From Nectonema munidae (lineage: Eukaryota > Nematomorpha > Nectonematoida > Nectonematidae): a stretch of DNA of 64,000 bases. The translations under genes were made by a program, and so were the position numbers. Numbering within the stretch: the stretch's first letter is position 1; each line of letters starts with the position of its first letter. The stretch lies in NCBI GenBank assembly GCA_030549495.1, contig JAUIRK010000288.1, positions 186,001 through 250,000 on the forward strand. The letters are read 5' to 3'. This document shows positions 34,900-48,340 of the stretch, one piece after another. The notes below the pieces were generated by a model. The model worked only from the letters and a program-made list of their open reading frames with translations, ran no database searches and was not told the origin of the DNA.

Positions 34900-37480
34900 A
34901 AGGGATTCCCAACCAAAGTGCCGCGACACGTGTGACGCGGAATGATTACTGGTGTGTCGCAAAGAGGTTGTAGGTGGAAGTTACAAGTTTTTATAGGTTG
35001 AAAAAAGCTTTCATATCGTTATAACCGGAATTGTTCGTATTAATAAATACTAACTCCCACATCATTACTTACTTACGTGATATTGATGCTTAAATACCAA
35101 AAAAGAAGAAATAAAATGTATAATAAATCGTTTGTTTAAATTGGTGTGGATATTTTGAATTTTTCGATAATAAAATAATAAACATTGGTAAGCGTTGTTA
35201 TGCTTTATATCATCTATCTATCTATCTCATTTACAATATTTACAGATTCTTTGTCACGTGTCCTACTATATCGACCCATATTAGTGGGGTCTCTTAACAT
35301 AGTGTAGGGCGATATGGTTAGAGTGTAAAGTGAATGAAAAATAAAATATTAAACATGAAAAATTTATATGAACTAAAGTATTTCTTATTTAATATTTAGG
35401 TGTTGTAAATTAAGTTTTTAATCGGGAAAATAAAAAAACATGATTAAATATGATGGAAATCCTTTTTGATTTATTTTTTTGTTCAATTTTAGATTCAATT
35501 CACCCTGAATTATGGACAAGTTTCAAAAAAGAGAAGGTAATGCTGACAAAAATAATTCTACAACTTCATTTAAAAAACTAAAGTTCACCGATTGTATAGT
35601 GATGATTACTTAAAATTTGGATTTCATTGGACTCAAGATACACAAATTCCTTCTCTTCTGTGTGTTGTGTGCGACGAAACATTGTTCAATCAAGCAATGG
35701 TTCCAAATAAGATGAAAAGACACCTTACTACTAATCATCCTAGCCTTCAAACTAAACGTGGCAATTATTTGCAACGGTTGTCAGAATTAAATGCAACGCA
35801 AAGTCAACTATTTAAGAAAACAATAACTGTGACCGAAAAAGCTCAATTAGCTTCATATGAGTTGGCGCAAATTATTGATCTTAAATCGAAGTCCCATGTT
35901 CTTGCAGAATCAGCCATCCTTCCAGCATCGAAAAAATGGTGAAAATTATGCTTGGCGATAAGGCCGAAAAGGAAATTAGTAAGATCCCTTTTTCAAACAA
36001 TACAATTCAAAGAAGGATTCTTGCCTTGCCTGATAAAATTGAGGAAAGTGTAATAGCCTAATTTCAAAATTGTCGGTTTGCTCTCCAAATCGATGAATTC
36101 ACTATAGTTACAGTTCATTGCATTCATACATGTCATTGATGAAGATGCCATAATTAAACAATTTATATGCCGCAAACAGCTACCCACAACTACAAAAGGT
36201 CAAGATATTTTGGATACAATTACAATATACCTCGAAAAATCTGGCTTATCATGGGATTTATGAGTGGGAATATGTACCGATGGAGCACCATCAATAGTTC
36301 GTTCTGTAAAAGGTTTCGCATCTTTAGTGGAAAAACAGAATACTAACATCGTGCGAACTCATTATTTTTTACACAGAGTTTTAGTTAAAGATAACGCAAA
36401 ATGAACTTAAGGATGTGTTGAATCAAGTGATGGAAATGGTAAATTTCATAAAAACTCGACAGGTGAAGTTCAGAATTTTGAGTTGCTGTGCAAGGATATG
36501 GATTCTAAACGCATGATCGTTGTCGAAATGAAAGGTGCTATCTCACCTAAATGAGCTTCAGAAAGAACTTTTTATTTTCTTTGATTATAAAAAATTTGAT
36601 AGATTTTGTAAATACCTTAAAAATGAATTATGGATGTTCAAAATAGAGTACTTAAGTGAAATATTTGGATAGTCTGAACAGTAATATGCAAGGCAGAAAT
36701 GAAAATATTCTTACGGAGAGAGATAAATTAGTTACTTTTAGGAGTAATTTGCATTATGGAGGAATAGAATGAAGGTAGGCGATTTGGATATGTTTCGATT
36801 AGTTCGCAAAACTTGCGTTACCAGATGATTCCAATTATTTGTGAGCGTTTGACATGTTTAGAAAATAAAATTGAAGAATATTTTCCCTGAATCAACATTG
36901 AAGAATTTGATTGGATTCGCAATCCGTTCGTAATTTATCGATTATCAATCTTTCCAATTTTTAGTTATGTGAAGAGGAAGAATTAGCAAGTCATTCCAGT
37001 GATCGTGGACTCAAATTGAAGTAAGCACAATTGCTATCAGACGCCTTTTGTATTTCTGTTATGGAAGAGTATCCAACTCCAAGTAAAAAAACTATCAAAT
37101 TTTTACTGCAATTCTCAACTTCGTTGATGTTTTCTTACCTAAACAACATTAAAAATAAAAAACGTGAAAGACCTAAAACTATTGAAGAAGAATTAAGAGA
37201 ATGTCTCTCTCACATTCGCCCACATATGGCAGCAGTAGTAAGGAAACACCAGGCACAACTGCCCCACTGACACTCACAATTATTATTCTATACCCGGTAC
37301 TGAATACCGGATTTGTTTTATTTATGTGAATAAAAATTTTCTTTATACGATCTTTTTTATCATAAAAAATATATTTATTTTGTCATAACGATTTTTTACA
37401 TATAACAAATGTTGGAATTAAAGAAATCCACAAAAGAGCTCAATAGTCTGACGTCATGTAAAAAAGGTTGAGAACCACTG
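34900..37480 (+). mobile_element. Decayed hAT (Buster-type) element A
   Basis: The left end is AGGGATTCCCAACCAAAGTG followed by a GCCGCGACACGTGTGACGCGG hairpin. The right end is GGTTGAGAACCACTG, an inverted match to the usual CAGTGGTTCTCAACC terminus. The length of about 2.6 kb is normal for an autonomous hAT. I could not find a matching 8-bp target duplication (GCTCTAAC follows the right end), so either the left boundary has decayed or the target duplication has been lost. Confidence 0.75.
35513..37270 (+). pseudogene. hAT transposase of the ZBED5/SCAND3/FAM200 (Buster) type, broken
   Basis: The N-terminal region has a BED-type zinc finger: LCVVCDETLFNQAMVPNKMK then H and TTNH, preceded by DDYLKFGF. 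The middle part keeps LQIDEFT (first catalytic Asp region) and CTDGAPS (second). The C-terminal dimerisation region is FWIS-like, with EEYPTPSKKTIKFLLQFST and NIKNKKRER, ending HQAQLPH at 37270. At least four frameshifts or stops interrupt it (near 35580, 35940, 36058 and 36140, with more to 37030). It cannot encode an active enzyme. Family members exist as domesticated host genes, but the breaks argue against that here. Confidence 0.8.
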
Positions 37481-40400
37481 GCTCTAACACAATCTCTACT
37501 TCAAAAAGCACACTATCATAATAAATATATATATGTTAAAATCGTGTTTTGTGATGTAAATATTCTTTAGGTTGTTTTTCAGCTCTTATATGTTTACTGA
37601 GCACCAGTATAAATGGCAACATTGCAAACACAACATCAAAAATGTGTAAGATTTAAAAAAAAATCACATCTTAGCTTTTGACGTCTTTTATTTGATCGAT
37701 AGAAAAAAAGTTCTTTCCTCTCCCTTTCTTTCTCTCTCACTTTGACTGTACACGCGATGTGAAGCTTAGCATTAATGATGAGTGATATAATCATTGGCTT
37801 TCATTGGCCAAGTCTATTTGGATGCGCACTACTTTGTTCAATTTCCCAGTTAACTATACTGCACTATATCACAATATTTGTCATATTTACGATATTCTGA
37901 GTTAATTGCATTAATGGGTTTTAAATTGCTCAACAAACATGCAGGAGATATCTTGAAGAAAGGAAAAGGTTTAGTCGCATTTACGCAAATGGAATCAATC
38001 GATAAGCCCATTTTTCCTCTTTCTCTATTTATTTTCAAACATCAAGTCAAGTCAACAAAATCGATACAAAAATGTTTATGTACTTTTCAATCGAAAGATG
38101 ATTTTCAAACTTTCACACTGATCTAACCACTCAATTTCATGATTTCTTCGAAAAAACACATTTCTTCAACAACCAAAATGAAATTTTATCGAAAGCAAAA
38201 ATGAGATAGTGTAAAAAAGAACAAAAATTTTTACTAATTTTATTAGCCTACGATAATTAAGAAAATTATTGTTTCCATCTTAAATAACTATTATAAATTA
38301 TAAGTTAAAAATATTTACCAACAAACAAGTATCAACTTATTCACTAATTGAAGAAGTAACTAACTCTAAATAACAATTCAACTAACTAACTAACAAGGTA
38401 ACTAGTTAAGTAAATTCATTAATCACATTAGGCAAACCTCTAAACATTCTTTAAATTTTCGAAGTATTTTTGATTTTGAAGAAATTTATATTTGGCTGTC
38501 GATGAAATCCCTGCAGAGAAATCACCTTTCAATTCCGTATACCCTCACTAGTCTAGTTGCACCATCCCCCTCCCTAGTAGAGAACTTGAGGTTTAACTTA
38601 AATGAATTTATCTGCTAATTTTTAACTAATATAAAAATAACATATATGAGTATATTCAAATTCATAACATATGGAAAATAATGGTGAAGAATACGTCTAA
38701 CACATACAGAAAAATTAATTTATACATAGATAGAAAAATAATTAAATCAAAAAAAGAACTTTTTGCTTTTATCTATATATATATATAGAATAACTTTTCG
38801 ACTTCCATATCTATAAGTACATGATACATTTTACAATAATATTCAAGAAATAATAAACCATTTTTTTGGTTCTACGTTAAGATACTTCTTAAACAAAAAG
38901 TATAACATTTTTAAATAGTGCTTAAATATACTCTATGTTGAATTACTATGATTTTTTCTCCCTTAAAAATTTTTTGCTAAAATGACTGAAACTTATCATT
39001 TTAGCAAAAGTGTCTGGCTCGCGAATTTTCAGGAAATTATATTCCCCACAAATATTTCATACTTTACTATCAATAAGTAATAAGACCTTGCTTTGATGAA
39101 ATGATAACCAAAATTTCCCTTGCTTACTTATCATCAGCTACCTTTCTATCTGTGAGAGAAGACATTTTGTGACAAGAAAAAGACATTCAAAACGAAGAAA
39201 TTGACACGTTTACTTGAGGGGCCATGTGAATGAAAGTGGAAAAGATTACGCTAAAACCACAGAATTATATTCTTGAAATTTGAACATTTTTTCATCACCT
39301 CGTGTTACTTTCTTCTTTTATGCCGATAAATTTCATTTCTTTAAAATGCATCGATATTTTACTTCGATGCAAAGGCTTTAGCTTCTAGAAGCAAAAAATG
39401 ATGTAATGAATACTAGTAGTGCGTAGTATGTGCCAAACTTATTTTTGATTTATGAAAATATTCTATCACTTTAATCCCCTCTTAGCCAAGTATGTGAAGC
39501 TTATGAACTTGCTTTATGAATACCAGCAATTCTGAAATTCAGGACTTACATTACTATGTTCTCACATTAGTGTAAAGAAGATAAATTTTCATTTAAAATT
39601 AAAAAGCATTGATATAAGTAATTTTATAAGTGAGGTTTCGGGCATTGTTTGGAAAAATCAACAAGGGTATCTCAATGTAAAAATATTTGGGAACCACTGC
39701 TCTAAATACGCGAAGGGGTGACTGTTACTCTAGGTAACATATAGGAAGATCCCCTTTATTCATACTCCTAGACCACAAAGTGAAGTTGGATTTTAGAGTT
39801 TATGGAAAAGTTTGTAAAATTTTCCTTGTATTGAAGTGAAAACACGATCCCAAAAAGGTGATCACTCCCTGAACAAAATTTGATTATGAACCTTTTAATC
39901 CTGCTATCATAAATTCTGTCTTGTCGAAATTCAGAACTGAGTTCTCACATTGCTAATTAGCGATTAGTTTGTTAGCAATATACTTTATAACGTTTGGGTA
40001 TATATAACTTTTGTGTATATATAACTTTTGAATATATAAATATAGTGAATCAAGAAAGAAAATCTTCTGTTTAAGTTATAATAGAATTCATTTCTAAATA
40101 AAAGCCAGAAAAATAATTTTTGAAAACCAATACCTACAAGGGTTCATTTACAATTTTCGAATCAAAAGCGAAATTAAATCTATAGTCAAACTGATCTATG
40201 GATCTACTGCTAATATTTCTAGATGTTAAATATTGAAAACGCGTGTTAATTAATCAGTTAGCAGTTAGTTTAGTCGATAATATTTCTAGGTTAACAATAT
40301 GAATGGACGTTGTCCTCAATAGCTAAGACACTTTGCTAATTGACATGTTGGCTGCTTAAAATTAAGTTTTGAATTATTTGAGCATATAAGCATAAAATAG

Positions 40401-41871
40401 CGTAGAATTTTATAAGATAACATTTTTAATATTTTTTTAATCAAAAAATGTTTTAAAACACAAATAAATGCAAACTATTTTTGACTGATATTACCAATAT
40501 TATAAATCTAAAAAGTTTAACAGTTCGTATAAGTTATACCTTAAAAGTTATAACAACACTCCAAAAGCCGAAAACTTTGGCAACGACTATTTCATTATTA
40601 TTTTTATTATAGTTTCTCCCTCTGGCTCACCTTATTTAGGATAGCGCCAGATATAGTGCTTTCTAATGATCATGCGCTGAAAGTTTTTATTTCGTTTTTA
40701 AATATAATAAAATTATCGTAGATGATAATCATCTTATAAGGAAAAATTTTCAATTTCATTTTATCCGTACCAAAGATCTCAAAAAAGAATTCAGTAATTT
40801 TTAACATGGAAATTCATCAAGCTGCCATTTTAGATTATACAATGCGGGGTAATGGTTATACACGCTGAGATGATTATATTCAATCGAGGATTTGGGATAT
40901 AAGACAAAAGTAAAACAAACTTACTTCCAAACAGAACTAATGGAAGAACAGTGTTTTTGCAACAACAAAAAAAAAGATGAAAGCAAAATAGGGTATTATT
41001 TTTAGGCAACAAAAACGGGAAAATGAGTAAATAAAATTGTCGAGAGAAATATTATTTCATTGCCACATTAAAAGTGAGTGTGTGTGTGTGTGTATGTGTG
41101 TGTATGTAGTATGCACGAGAAGAAAGAACATGTTAAATTTATACTTGAACGAAATGATAGTTAGACTCTTGATGAAACAAAGTCTCTAAAATCAATACCA
41201 CACCACTATCATCATCTCATCTGAACAACTAAAAATTTTTCCTTCTTTTTCACTAATATTAAGATATTTTGTATATATATATCCTTTATGTAATATGCAT
41301 GTTCTTTGGATATTATATATCGAATCGTATATATGAGTGTGTGTGTATGTGTATGTGTTCGTGCTCGTGAATATAGTATAGTATTAGATTTGAGCACACA
41401 AACTTTTCACCAAAATAAAGCGCGTGTATTGATATCAAAAATTAAATTAAATGATATTTCTTGATCAAAATCGATATGAATAAATTTTATATATATTCAT
41501 GAATTGCCTCTTTTAATTATAGCAATGGCATTTCGCAAAAACGCTCTATAGCTTCTGAACCCCTTTCTGCATCAGCATTTTTCACTCGGCATCGAAGAAT
41601 AGCGATTTTGCACTTGATTAGAAAGGCATTCTTCAAAGGAGAATGCAAATGAAGTGCTGATGCTCATCTCATTTCCTTGCTTCCGTTTATTTATGCGCGG
41701 TTGGCTAGTACACTAACAATGGTCAACAAGCCCATCGTCTTAGCTACAAGATGCAGTGTGCAGACAAAATGTTAAAGGAATATATTTTTTAAATGTATTA
41801 CACTCTTTTTATATAATATACAACAGCATATATATATATATACAAAATATACAAATTGAAAGAATATATTA
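37481..41871. other. AT-rich non-coding DNA; stray hAT terminus at 39687-39699
   Basis: No gene is seen. TTGGGAACCACTG at 39687-39699 is a typical hAT right terminus without an identified partner. (TG)n microsatellites lie at about 41077-41107 and 41336-41358. The open frames in this stretch have no recognisable domains. Confidence 0.4.
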
Positions 41872-41879
41872 TGTCTTGT

Positions 41880-42151
41880 CAGTAGCGGATCCAGAAATTT
41901 CTTATAGCGGGGGGGGGCGAAATCTATTTAAATTTTTTGCAATTTTGATAAAAGTCTTCAGAGAATACGACAGCTTTATTATGTCTTTTAGAATTCGACT
42001 TGTCATATCGTTGATATAATCGTAATCAACTACCAACAAGTATTGTTTTAGGAAAAAACAAAATTAGTAAGGGTAATTTTCGAAGCCATTTTTCATAGGG
42101 GACCTAGGCCCATGAGCCCCCCCCCCCCTCCCCACCTTGGATCCGCCACTG
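41880..42151. mobile_element. hAT-type MITE with perfect 8-bp target duplication
   Basis: A 272-bp element with ends CAGTAGCGGATCC and, inverted, CAGTGGCGGATCC. It is flanked by a perfect duplication TGTCTTGT at 41872-41879 and 42152-42159. It contains G/C homopolymer tracts just inside both ends. It inserted at the left edge of the LINE remnant that follows, so it is younger than that fragment. Confidence 0.9.
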
Positions 42152-42159
42152 TGTCTTGT

Positions 42160-43315
42160 GCATAAAGAAGAATTGAAAGTGAATCAATGTTTTGTCCCAC
42201 GTGAAAGACAAAATTTGAAGCTTGATGCTATTAATGACCCTCTAAACTGGATGAAGAATTATATCCTGAATAGAAATTCCATAGTTCGCTTAAAAAAATT
42301 TATTTTTTTAAAAAAAATTTATTTGGAAATCTTTCAAATAAATCTAAAATTAAAGGCCGTATCCCACAAGGATTCGTACTTGAACCAATATCCTTAACTA
42401 TGTTCATAGGTATCATAGTTAATAAACTTCATTCGAATGTAAAAATTTTTTGCAGATGATATAGAATTTTCAAAGTATCTGGCGAAGATTCAATTAATAT
42501 CGCAGAGCATGATTTTCACTAAATATATGAATGGGGTATAGAGTGGGACTTGCGCCTCAATCTCGACAAGTGTTATCATCTTCAAATTGGTAAAAAATAA
42601 AGACATTTCCTTTTACATTGGTAGAACACGTTTAAAGCAATAGTTGACAAACAAAATGATTTGGGATTTATCATAGACTCAGATTTCTCTTTCAAACATC
42701 ACTTGCCTTATGATGTGAAGAAGGCCTTTTCCCTACTTCATATGTTGAAAAACACTTTTATCTTGTAGATAGAGAAAGTAGCCCTACATCTGTATCTTTA
42801 GTTAGATCCGTTCTTTAACATGGAAATGTGATTTTGGAAAATTTTTGGATAACTACCATGAAAAAAATTGAGAAAGTGCAGAGAGTATTCACCAAGAATT
42901 TGAGAGGATTATGTAATTTAGAGTGTGCTGAAAGACTAACAACCATCAACTTACATTCTCTGTATTACAGAACGATGAGAAATGAAATGATAGCAATCTT
43001 CAACATTATTATAAAAACGAAATATGGTCCCGGATAAAAATAAATATCTTACCTCATTTTTCAGAAAGAATCTCAAGCTCACATATATCCAAGTTCAAAT
43101 GCGAAGCTTTTCAAAATAAATACCAGCAGCGCAACTTTACTCACGAGCATTCAATAAATGGAATAGCTTACATAATGACTTTCTTCTTTCTCAAAGTGTT
43201 GATCTTTTCAAGAAGCTAGACAAGAGATCGCGGCACACTCTTAACAGATTACACAAAAAAAACTTTTCTCAATCAAGCTTAAACCTCATGCATTAAAAAC
43301 TTTCAAACTGTCCCA
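42160..43315 (+). pseudogene. Decayed LINE reverse transcriptase fragment
   Basis: Across several frames the RT pattern is readable: DPLNWMKNYILNRNSIVRLK, GRIPQGFVLEPISLTMFI (degenerate GVPQGSVLGPLLF), FADDIEFSKYLA (catalytic Asp pair), and WDLRLNLDKCYHLQIGK. Then come KKIEKVQRVFTKNLRGLCNL and ERLTTINLHSLYYR.MR.EMI. Many frameshifts and stops are present. This is a different LINE lineage from the TCA-associated elements (its tail lacks LHWL...RI.FK). The 5' part with the endonuclease is absent. It is non-functional. Confidence 0.8.
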
Positions 43316-43427
43316 ATAAATTTTCAACCTCATCATTTTTTCCCTCTTTTAAAGTTGCTCCCAAATTTTCAGCTAAAGTAGAGTTACGGAGTCAGAAATT
43401 TTCATTTTGGATAAAAACTTGATTCTT

Positions 43428-43690
43428 ACTAAAACTTGACTGAAAAATTTAAAGTCTTACAAAAAAAAATACGCAAAAGGAGAAAAAAAAGAAATGTCAA
43501 GTTATCATAAGTATACTAAAACTTGACTGAAAAATTTAAAGTCTTACAAAAAAAAATACGCAAAAGGAGAAAAAAAAGAAATGTCAAGTTATCATAAGTA
43601 TACTAAAACTTGACTGAAAAATTTAAAGTCTTACAAAAAAATACGCAAAAAGAGAAAAAAAAAAAAGAAATGTCAAGTTATCATAAGTAT
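43428..43690. repeat. 87-bp tandem triplicate
   Basis: Three consecutive copies of an 87-bp unit begin at 43428, 43515 and 43602. Each reads ACTAAAACTTGACTG, then AAAGTCTTAC, a poly-A stretch, ATACGCAAAA, and finally ATGTCAAGTTATCATAAGTA. The first two are essentially identical; the third has small poly-A length changes. It sits just after the LINE remnant. It has no coding potential. Confidence 0.9.
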
Positions 43691-43794
43691 ATTATATTTT
43701 TATTGTAAATTCTGACTCTGTTTCTTATTTTGTATTCAAACTAAATCCGACACTATTTCTTCTTTTTTCAAAACCTTAAACTCCCCTAAATCTC

Positions 43795-44840
43795 TCAACT
43801 TAAATCACGTGAAAAATGTCTAACTTAAAATACTTCAATTTTTGACAATAAAAACTAAAATAATAAAATATAAAAACCAAATCTTTTATTAAGTTAGGAA
43901 AACTATTGTTGTTAGATTTTGTAAGAATTAAATCAAAGTTAGGTGCTTTTGATGTCATAGGAATTCGAAGGCAGACATCCCGGTTTCTTTGCTTTGTTTT
44001 TATGTTTATCAGGGTTGAAAACCCATGCTCACATAAGTAAATTGTTGCAAAAGACAGCAATTTTTTGATGACTTGTGTTTGTGCAATTGCAATTAACTTT
44101 GCAGAAGATGACATTCAAAAACATGACAAATTAATTTTATTTTAAAATTCAAAATGAACTTCATTATGTGATCTGAGTTCAAGAAGTGACTTAGCAGAAC
44201 CTAAAGTTCTTCTAGCACATCACAAATATCAGATTTAAAAAGATCTAAAATCCAACTAAAAGAACGTTGATCTTGTTCAGAGAAATAATATGCAAAACGG
44301 AGTTGTAATTGTATTATATAATGGTATCCATAATGTCGCAAAAATTGACATGACACAAATCTTCTAAGAAAAAAGACAATCTTGAAAAAGCAACTATCCT
44401 CTTTAGTTTTGCTTTATATATGTTTTCAAGTGAGAGCCATCTTATTTCAGTATGAAAGAGTAGTTCCGTGTATTCATTCAGCTTGAAAATCTTTACTTAA
44501 TTCCCGAAATATTTGCGTGCTCAGTGGACTTCCTTTAACAAATTTGCCAATTTTACCTGAATCATGCATAATGGTTCCTAAGATTTTTCACATTTTTTAA
44601 GAAATTAGCGCTCGTCTGTGAATAATTAGTTTTTTATTATTGTTGTGGCTAAAGCAAGAAAACCACTAAAATGACCGAGCATCGATGGTGCACCCAAAAA
44701 TATTGTGAGATCTAAAAGTTTGACTAAAGCTTGTGGGCTTGAAATTGTAAAAAATTATTATAGATGATGGCAATTGAAATGGTAAAAAATTATTATAAAT
44801 GATGACAAATAAAAACTCCAAGTATGTTTGACTTGTGTTA
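43795..44840 (-). pseudogene. Second hAT transposase remnant, minus strand
   Basis: The minus-strand frame at 43800-44114 gives LLSFATIYLCEHGFSTLINI with KTKQRNR, then SKAPNFDLI: the conserved hAT C-terminal dimerisation region. Further upstream on the same strand, near 44680, a GAPSMLG-like remnant of the second catalytic block is visible. The intervening sequence is full of stops. Termini were not located. It may be a relic into or beside which the 45499-48089 element inserted. Confidence 0.65.
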
Positions 44841-45498
44841 CTTCTCTAAAAAAATATAAAGATTTAACATCCAAACCATTATACCCTCACAAATTATAAT
44901 GTTAGATCAATGGAGTAATTTACTCCACTTTACCGACTACTGAGCTAGACCGATTACGCAAAAATGAGAAATATGTTGTTCTTGATTCATAATTCTCATA
45001 TGCAATTTTCTATGTTATGTTTATATAAGAAATTGAAAGCCAAAAGAGTAAGCGAACATCCCATATCCAAGCCAGACTCTGATATAAATGTATAATATAC
45101 TCGATTTAAGTACATACAATTCACTACTATATCTCAAGCATTACGGCCAAATGAAATAAATAATAAAAAATTAATTGGCCAATTATGAGACGAACAATCA
45201 TAATTTACTCGGCGAACACAATTTTTCGCATTTATTGTTTTGATACCAGCAAAAATATGTACATATAGTATATTTAATAAATATTTCTTATAGTTAGATT
45301 TTTTAATAGTTGTAAAGAGTTGGAACTTGTGTGCAATGATCATACTAATAACTTATTATTTAAAGATATTGTAAAATATATAAGCCTAATGTAATTTCTA
45401 GACATTGTATTTAATTAAAATGATTGGCTATAATTTTACCGTGTGTAAATAATTGCACGAATCAAAAGTAAATAGATCTATCACTCCAGTGTATAGAG

Positions 45499-48089
45499 CA
45501 GTGTTGTCGAAACTTTTTTCATTTACGGCACACTATAGTAAATCAAAAAATTTTATGAAACACTATTTTTTAAATTAAATAACTTAAACATTAGAAAAAC
45601 AACAACTTTATTGAATAAGTAAAAAATAAAATAAAATTAGTGTGATGGATGCGGCTGATGTTTAAAACAAATCAGTTCTAAACGAGGTTCAGTTTATAGA
45701 GCAACTCTGAGTTATTGATCCATGTTAGTCAAGCGTTCTCGTTTTTGATTTAATAGTAGTAAGAGCCAAAAATCCCAATTCACACGAATATGAAGAAGCA
45801 AATGGTAGTAATGTTTTTATAGCTTTTGAACTCAGTTCTGGATATGCCTCATGAATACTTAACCAAAACTCAGACAACTTCATTTGAGAAAAAATTATTT
45901 TTAAAATTAAATCGTTTTTCATATCAATATACTTTTCCACTTCATTCCCTGTCAAATTTGTTGCAGATATTTCAGCAAATGGAGACATTACCCAAAAAAA
46001 AGACTAATGTCAAGATTTGGAAAATATTTGTTGAAAGCTATATAAAAAGATTATTCAGTGTCTTGATAACATCAGGAATAATTTTTGACTTCTTCTATAA
46101 AGAATCGAGTGTAGGAAAGCAGTCAAGTTGATTTTTGTAGCTTTAGTAATCCACAACTGAAGTTTTTCTTGAAATGCTTTTAATTTGCCCGAAAGTGTAA
46201 TAATATTTTCCTTTGATCCTTGAATGCTGACGTTGAGCTTATTTAACTTATCAAAAATATCACTTAAAAAAGTGACTTCCAACCACCAAATCTCTTGCTC
46301 CAGAACTTCATACTTTATTTTTTTGCGAAACAAAAAAAGATATAATTTCATTTTTTAATGTGATGAACCTTGATATAACTTTTCCTTTAGAAAGCCAACG
46401 TACTTCTTTATGATATAAAAGACATTTAAAATCCGCTTCCATTGATTCGCACAACTGTTCAAAAACTCTTGATCTCAAAGCACAATGTAGTTAACCATTT
46501 TTACAACATCATTTATTGTATTTTTGAGTTTTTCTGACAAACATTTTGACATTAGTACTTCTCTATGAATCATGCAATGATTGACTTCAATATTTGTATT
46601 TTGTTGAAGAACAAAAGATGTAAATCCCTTATTTTTTCCTTGCATCGAAGGAGCACCATCCGTACAAGCACTGACGCGATGAGTCCATAGCATATTATAT
46701 GCTACAACTTTTTCATTCACTAACTGAAAAATATCTTTTCCAGTTGTTGTCAGTTTCAATTCTTCACAGAAAAAAACTCTTCAGTTATTTTTTTGTTTTT
46801 TACAATTCGTAAAAATGCAAGCAAGTGTGCCTTTTTGTTTATATCAGTGCTTTCATCAATTTGAAGAGCCCAGAATTTTTCAATTTTTGTTTGGTCACCT
46901 AAAAAGTGATTTTGGAGTTGCTCTTTAATGTCTTCAGACATATCACCAATTCGACGCAAAATAGTTTGATGAGATAGCGGAATTTTCTTTATTTTTCAGC
47001 TGATCTGAACAAACATTGTATCAGTAGCTATTGATAACGCTGGAAGAATAATTGATTCAGCGTCTAAGTGGGGCTTTTTTTCTTAGCAAGCATTCGAGCA
47101 ATTTTATAGCTAGCCATTTCAGCTTTATCAGGTATCATTGTAAATGTCTTCAATTTTTTAGCTTGGCTGAACATGTTATCTCTCAATCCTTCAAAGTAAC
47201 TTATCGGCTTATGCTTTAATTGTGCATGCTTTTGTGTGAGATGTCTCTCAAGTTTACTTGGAACTATAGATTCATTGGCAAGAGTTGCATTGCAAACTAA
47301 ACAAATTGGCATATATTCTTGCTTGTCAGATATAAAACCATATTTTATATACTCATTGTTATATTTACGTTTTTTTATTTCTTTCATGTTTTTTTGTTAC
47401 TACGATTTTGATTTAGAAATTTATCCATTTTTATATTCTAAAAAGAAATATTAAAAAAATAGATTTAAAAATCAAGATATAAACATTTATCTATTTATCA
47501 TTTTGAAAATATGTTTAGAAAGCAGAAATTAAAACTTATAAACAATTATTTTTTAAAAAAATATATGAAAACAGAATTTCAATTACAAAATATATTTCTA
47601 ACCATTAAAATTTTTTAACTAAAAAAAGAATTTAAAATTTGTACGCTTAATATTGAAAAAGAGTTTCAAAATCATTTTAAAATATGAAATGAAAATTTAG
47701 CCAGTTTATATTTCTAAAAACAGCAAAAAACCCTGTATTTAAAGAAGTAGGTCTCAAAATATATATGTTATAAGGAAGTAATAAAGAAATAAATTGATAT
47801 TTGGACAAAACAAACTGGAAACATGTAAAAAATAAAACAAAAATGTTATATTCAAAATGTTTTTTTATATAAAAATTTTTCCTAAATTTTTTCTTCAAAT
47901 GTTTTATTTTTTTACAAATTTTAGACAAATTTTTTAAAAATTAAAAATTTTCTAAAATTCAGAGACTAAAATATATTTTTTTTGACTAAAATTTACATTC
48001 ACTTTGTGAAAAAAAAAATTTTATACGGCACACAGATGAAATCTATACGGCACACCAGTGTGCCGCGGCACACAGTTTGGGCAACACTG
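45499..48089 (-). mobile_element. hAT (Buster-type) element B, near complete
   Basis: Ends are CAGTGTTGTCGAAAC on the left and, inverted, CAGTGTTGCCCAAAC on the right. Inside each end is a CGGCACAC block, and next to the right end is the palindrome TGTGCCGCGGCACA. Flanks share ATAGAG on both sides, an imperfect trace of the 8-bp duplication. The length of 2591 bp is normal for this group. Transposase is encoded on the minus strand. Confidence 0.85.
45690..47387 (-). pseudogene. hAT transposase (Buster type), broken, of element B
   Basis: The start at 47387 gives MKEIKKRKYNNEYIKYGF, then the BED finger CLVCNATLANESIVPSKLER, H and QKH. After a frameshift in a poly-A run near 47080 the order is LRRIGDMSEDIKEQL, LQIDESTDINKKAHLLAFLR (first catalytic region), ACTDGAPSMQGKNKGF (second), and MIHREVL. 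The C-terminal region is WLSIHEAYPELSSKAIKTLL followed by SCELGFLALTTIKSKTR. Internal stops occur near 47000, 46756 and 46475, with further shifts beyond. The order and content match element A, but the two are clearly diverged. Confidence 0.85.
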
Positions 48090-48202
48090 ATAGAGTGATA
48101 GACGTATTTAATAAAAAAGAGATATGATTTGCAAAAAGGAACAAATACGTGCCGATAAGAAAAAGGAAAAATTATTGAGCTAAATTTTATTTTTTTGTAA
48201 AT

Positions 48203-48340
48203 TTATTCCTTCCAATTTTGAGACATTGGTTTCCAAAAAAATTTCTCCTGTTTTTCTTTTTAAATGAATTTTAATGACTAAATGCAGCCGATATTAATTT
48301 TAAGGGTTACTCATTTAGTCTGAAAGGATTATGAATTTAA
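48203..48340. mobile_element. Decayed TTAA-type MITE, variant subfamily, copy 9
   Basis: Contains CCTTCCAATTTTGAGACATTGG on the left, an AAATGAATTTTAATGA core, and TTTAGTCTGAAAGGATTATG followed by TTTAA on the right. The order corresponds to the 4502 and 6717 copies. It is heavily diverged and its left TTAA is lost. Confidence 0.45.

Noticed and set aside
34900-37480. 8-bp target duplication for hAT element A
   Set aside because: GCTCTAAC after the right end has no match before the left end.
45826-46131. 101-codon plus-strand ORF
   Set aside because: Antisense to the minus-strand hAT transposase, with no independent features.
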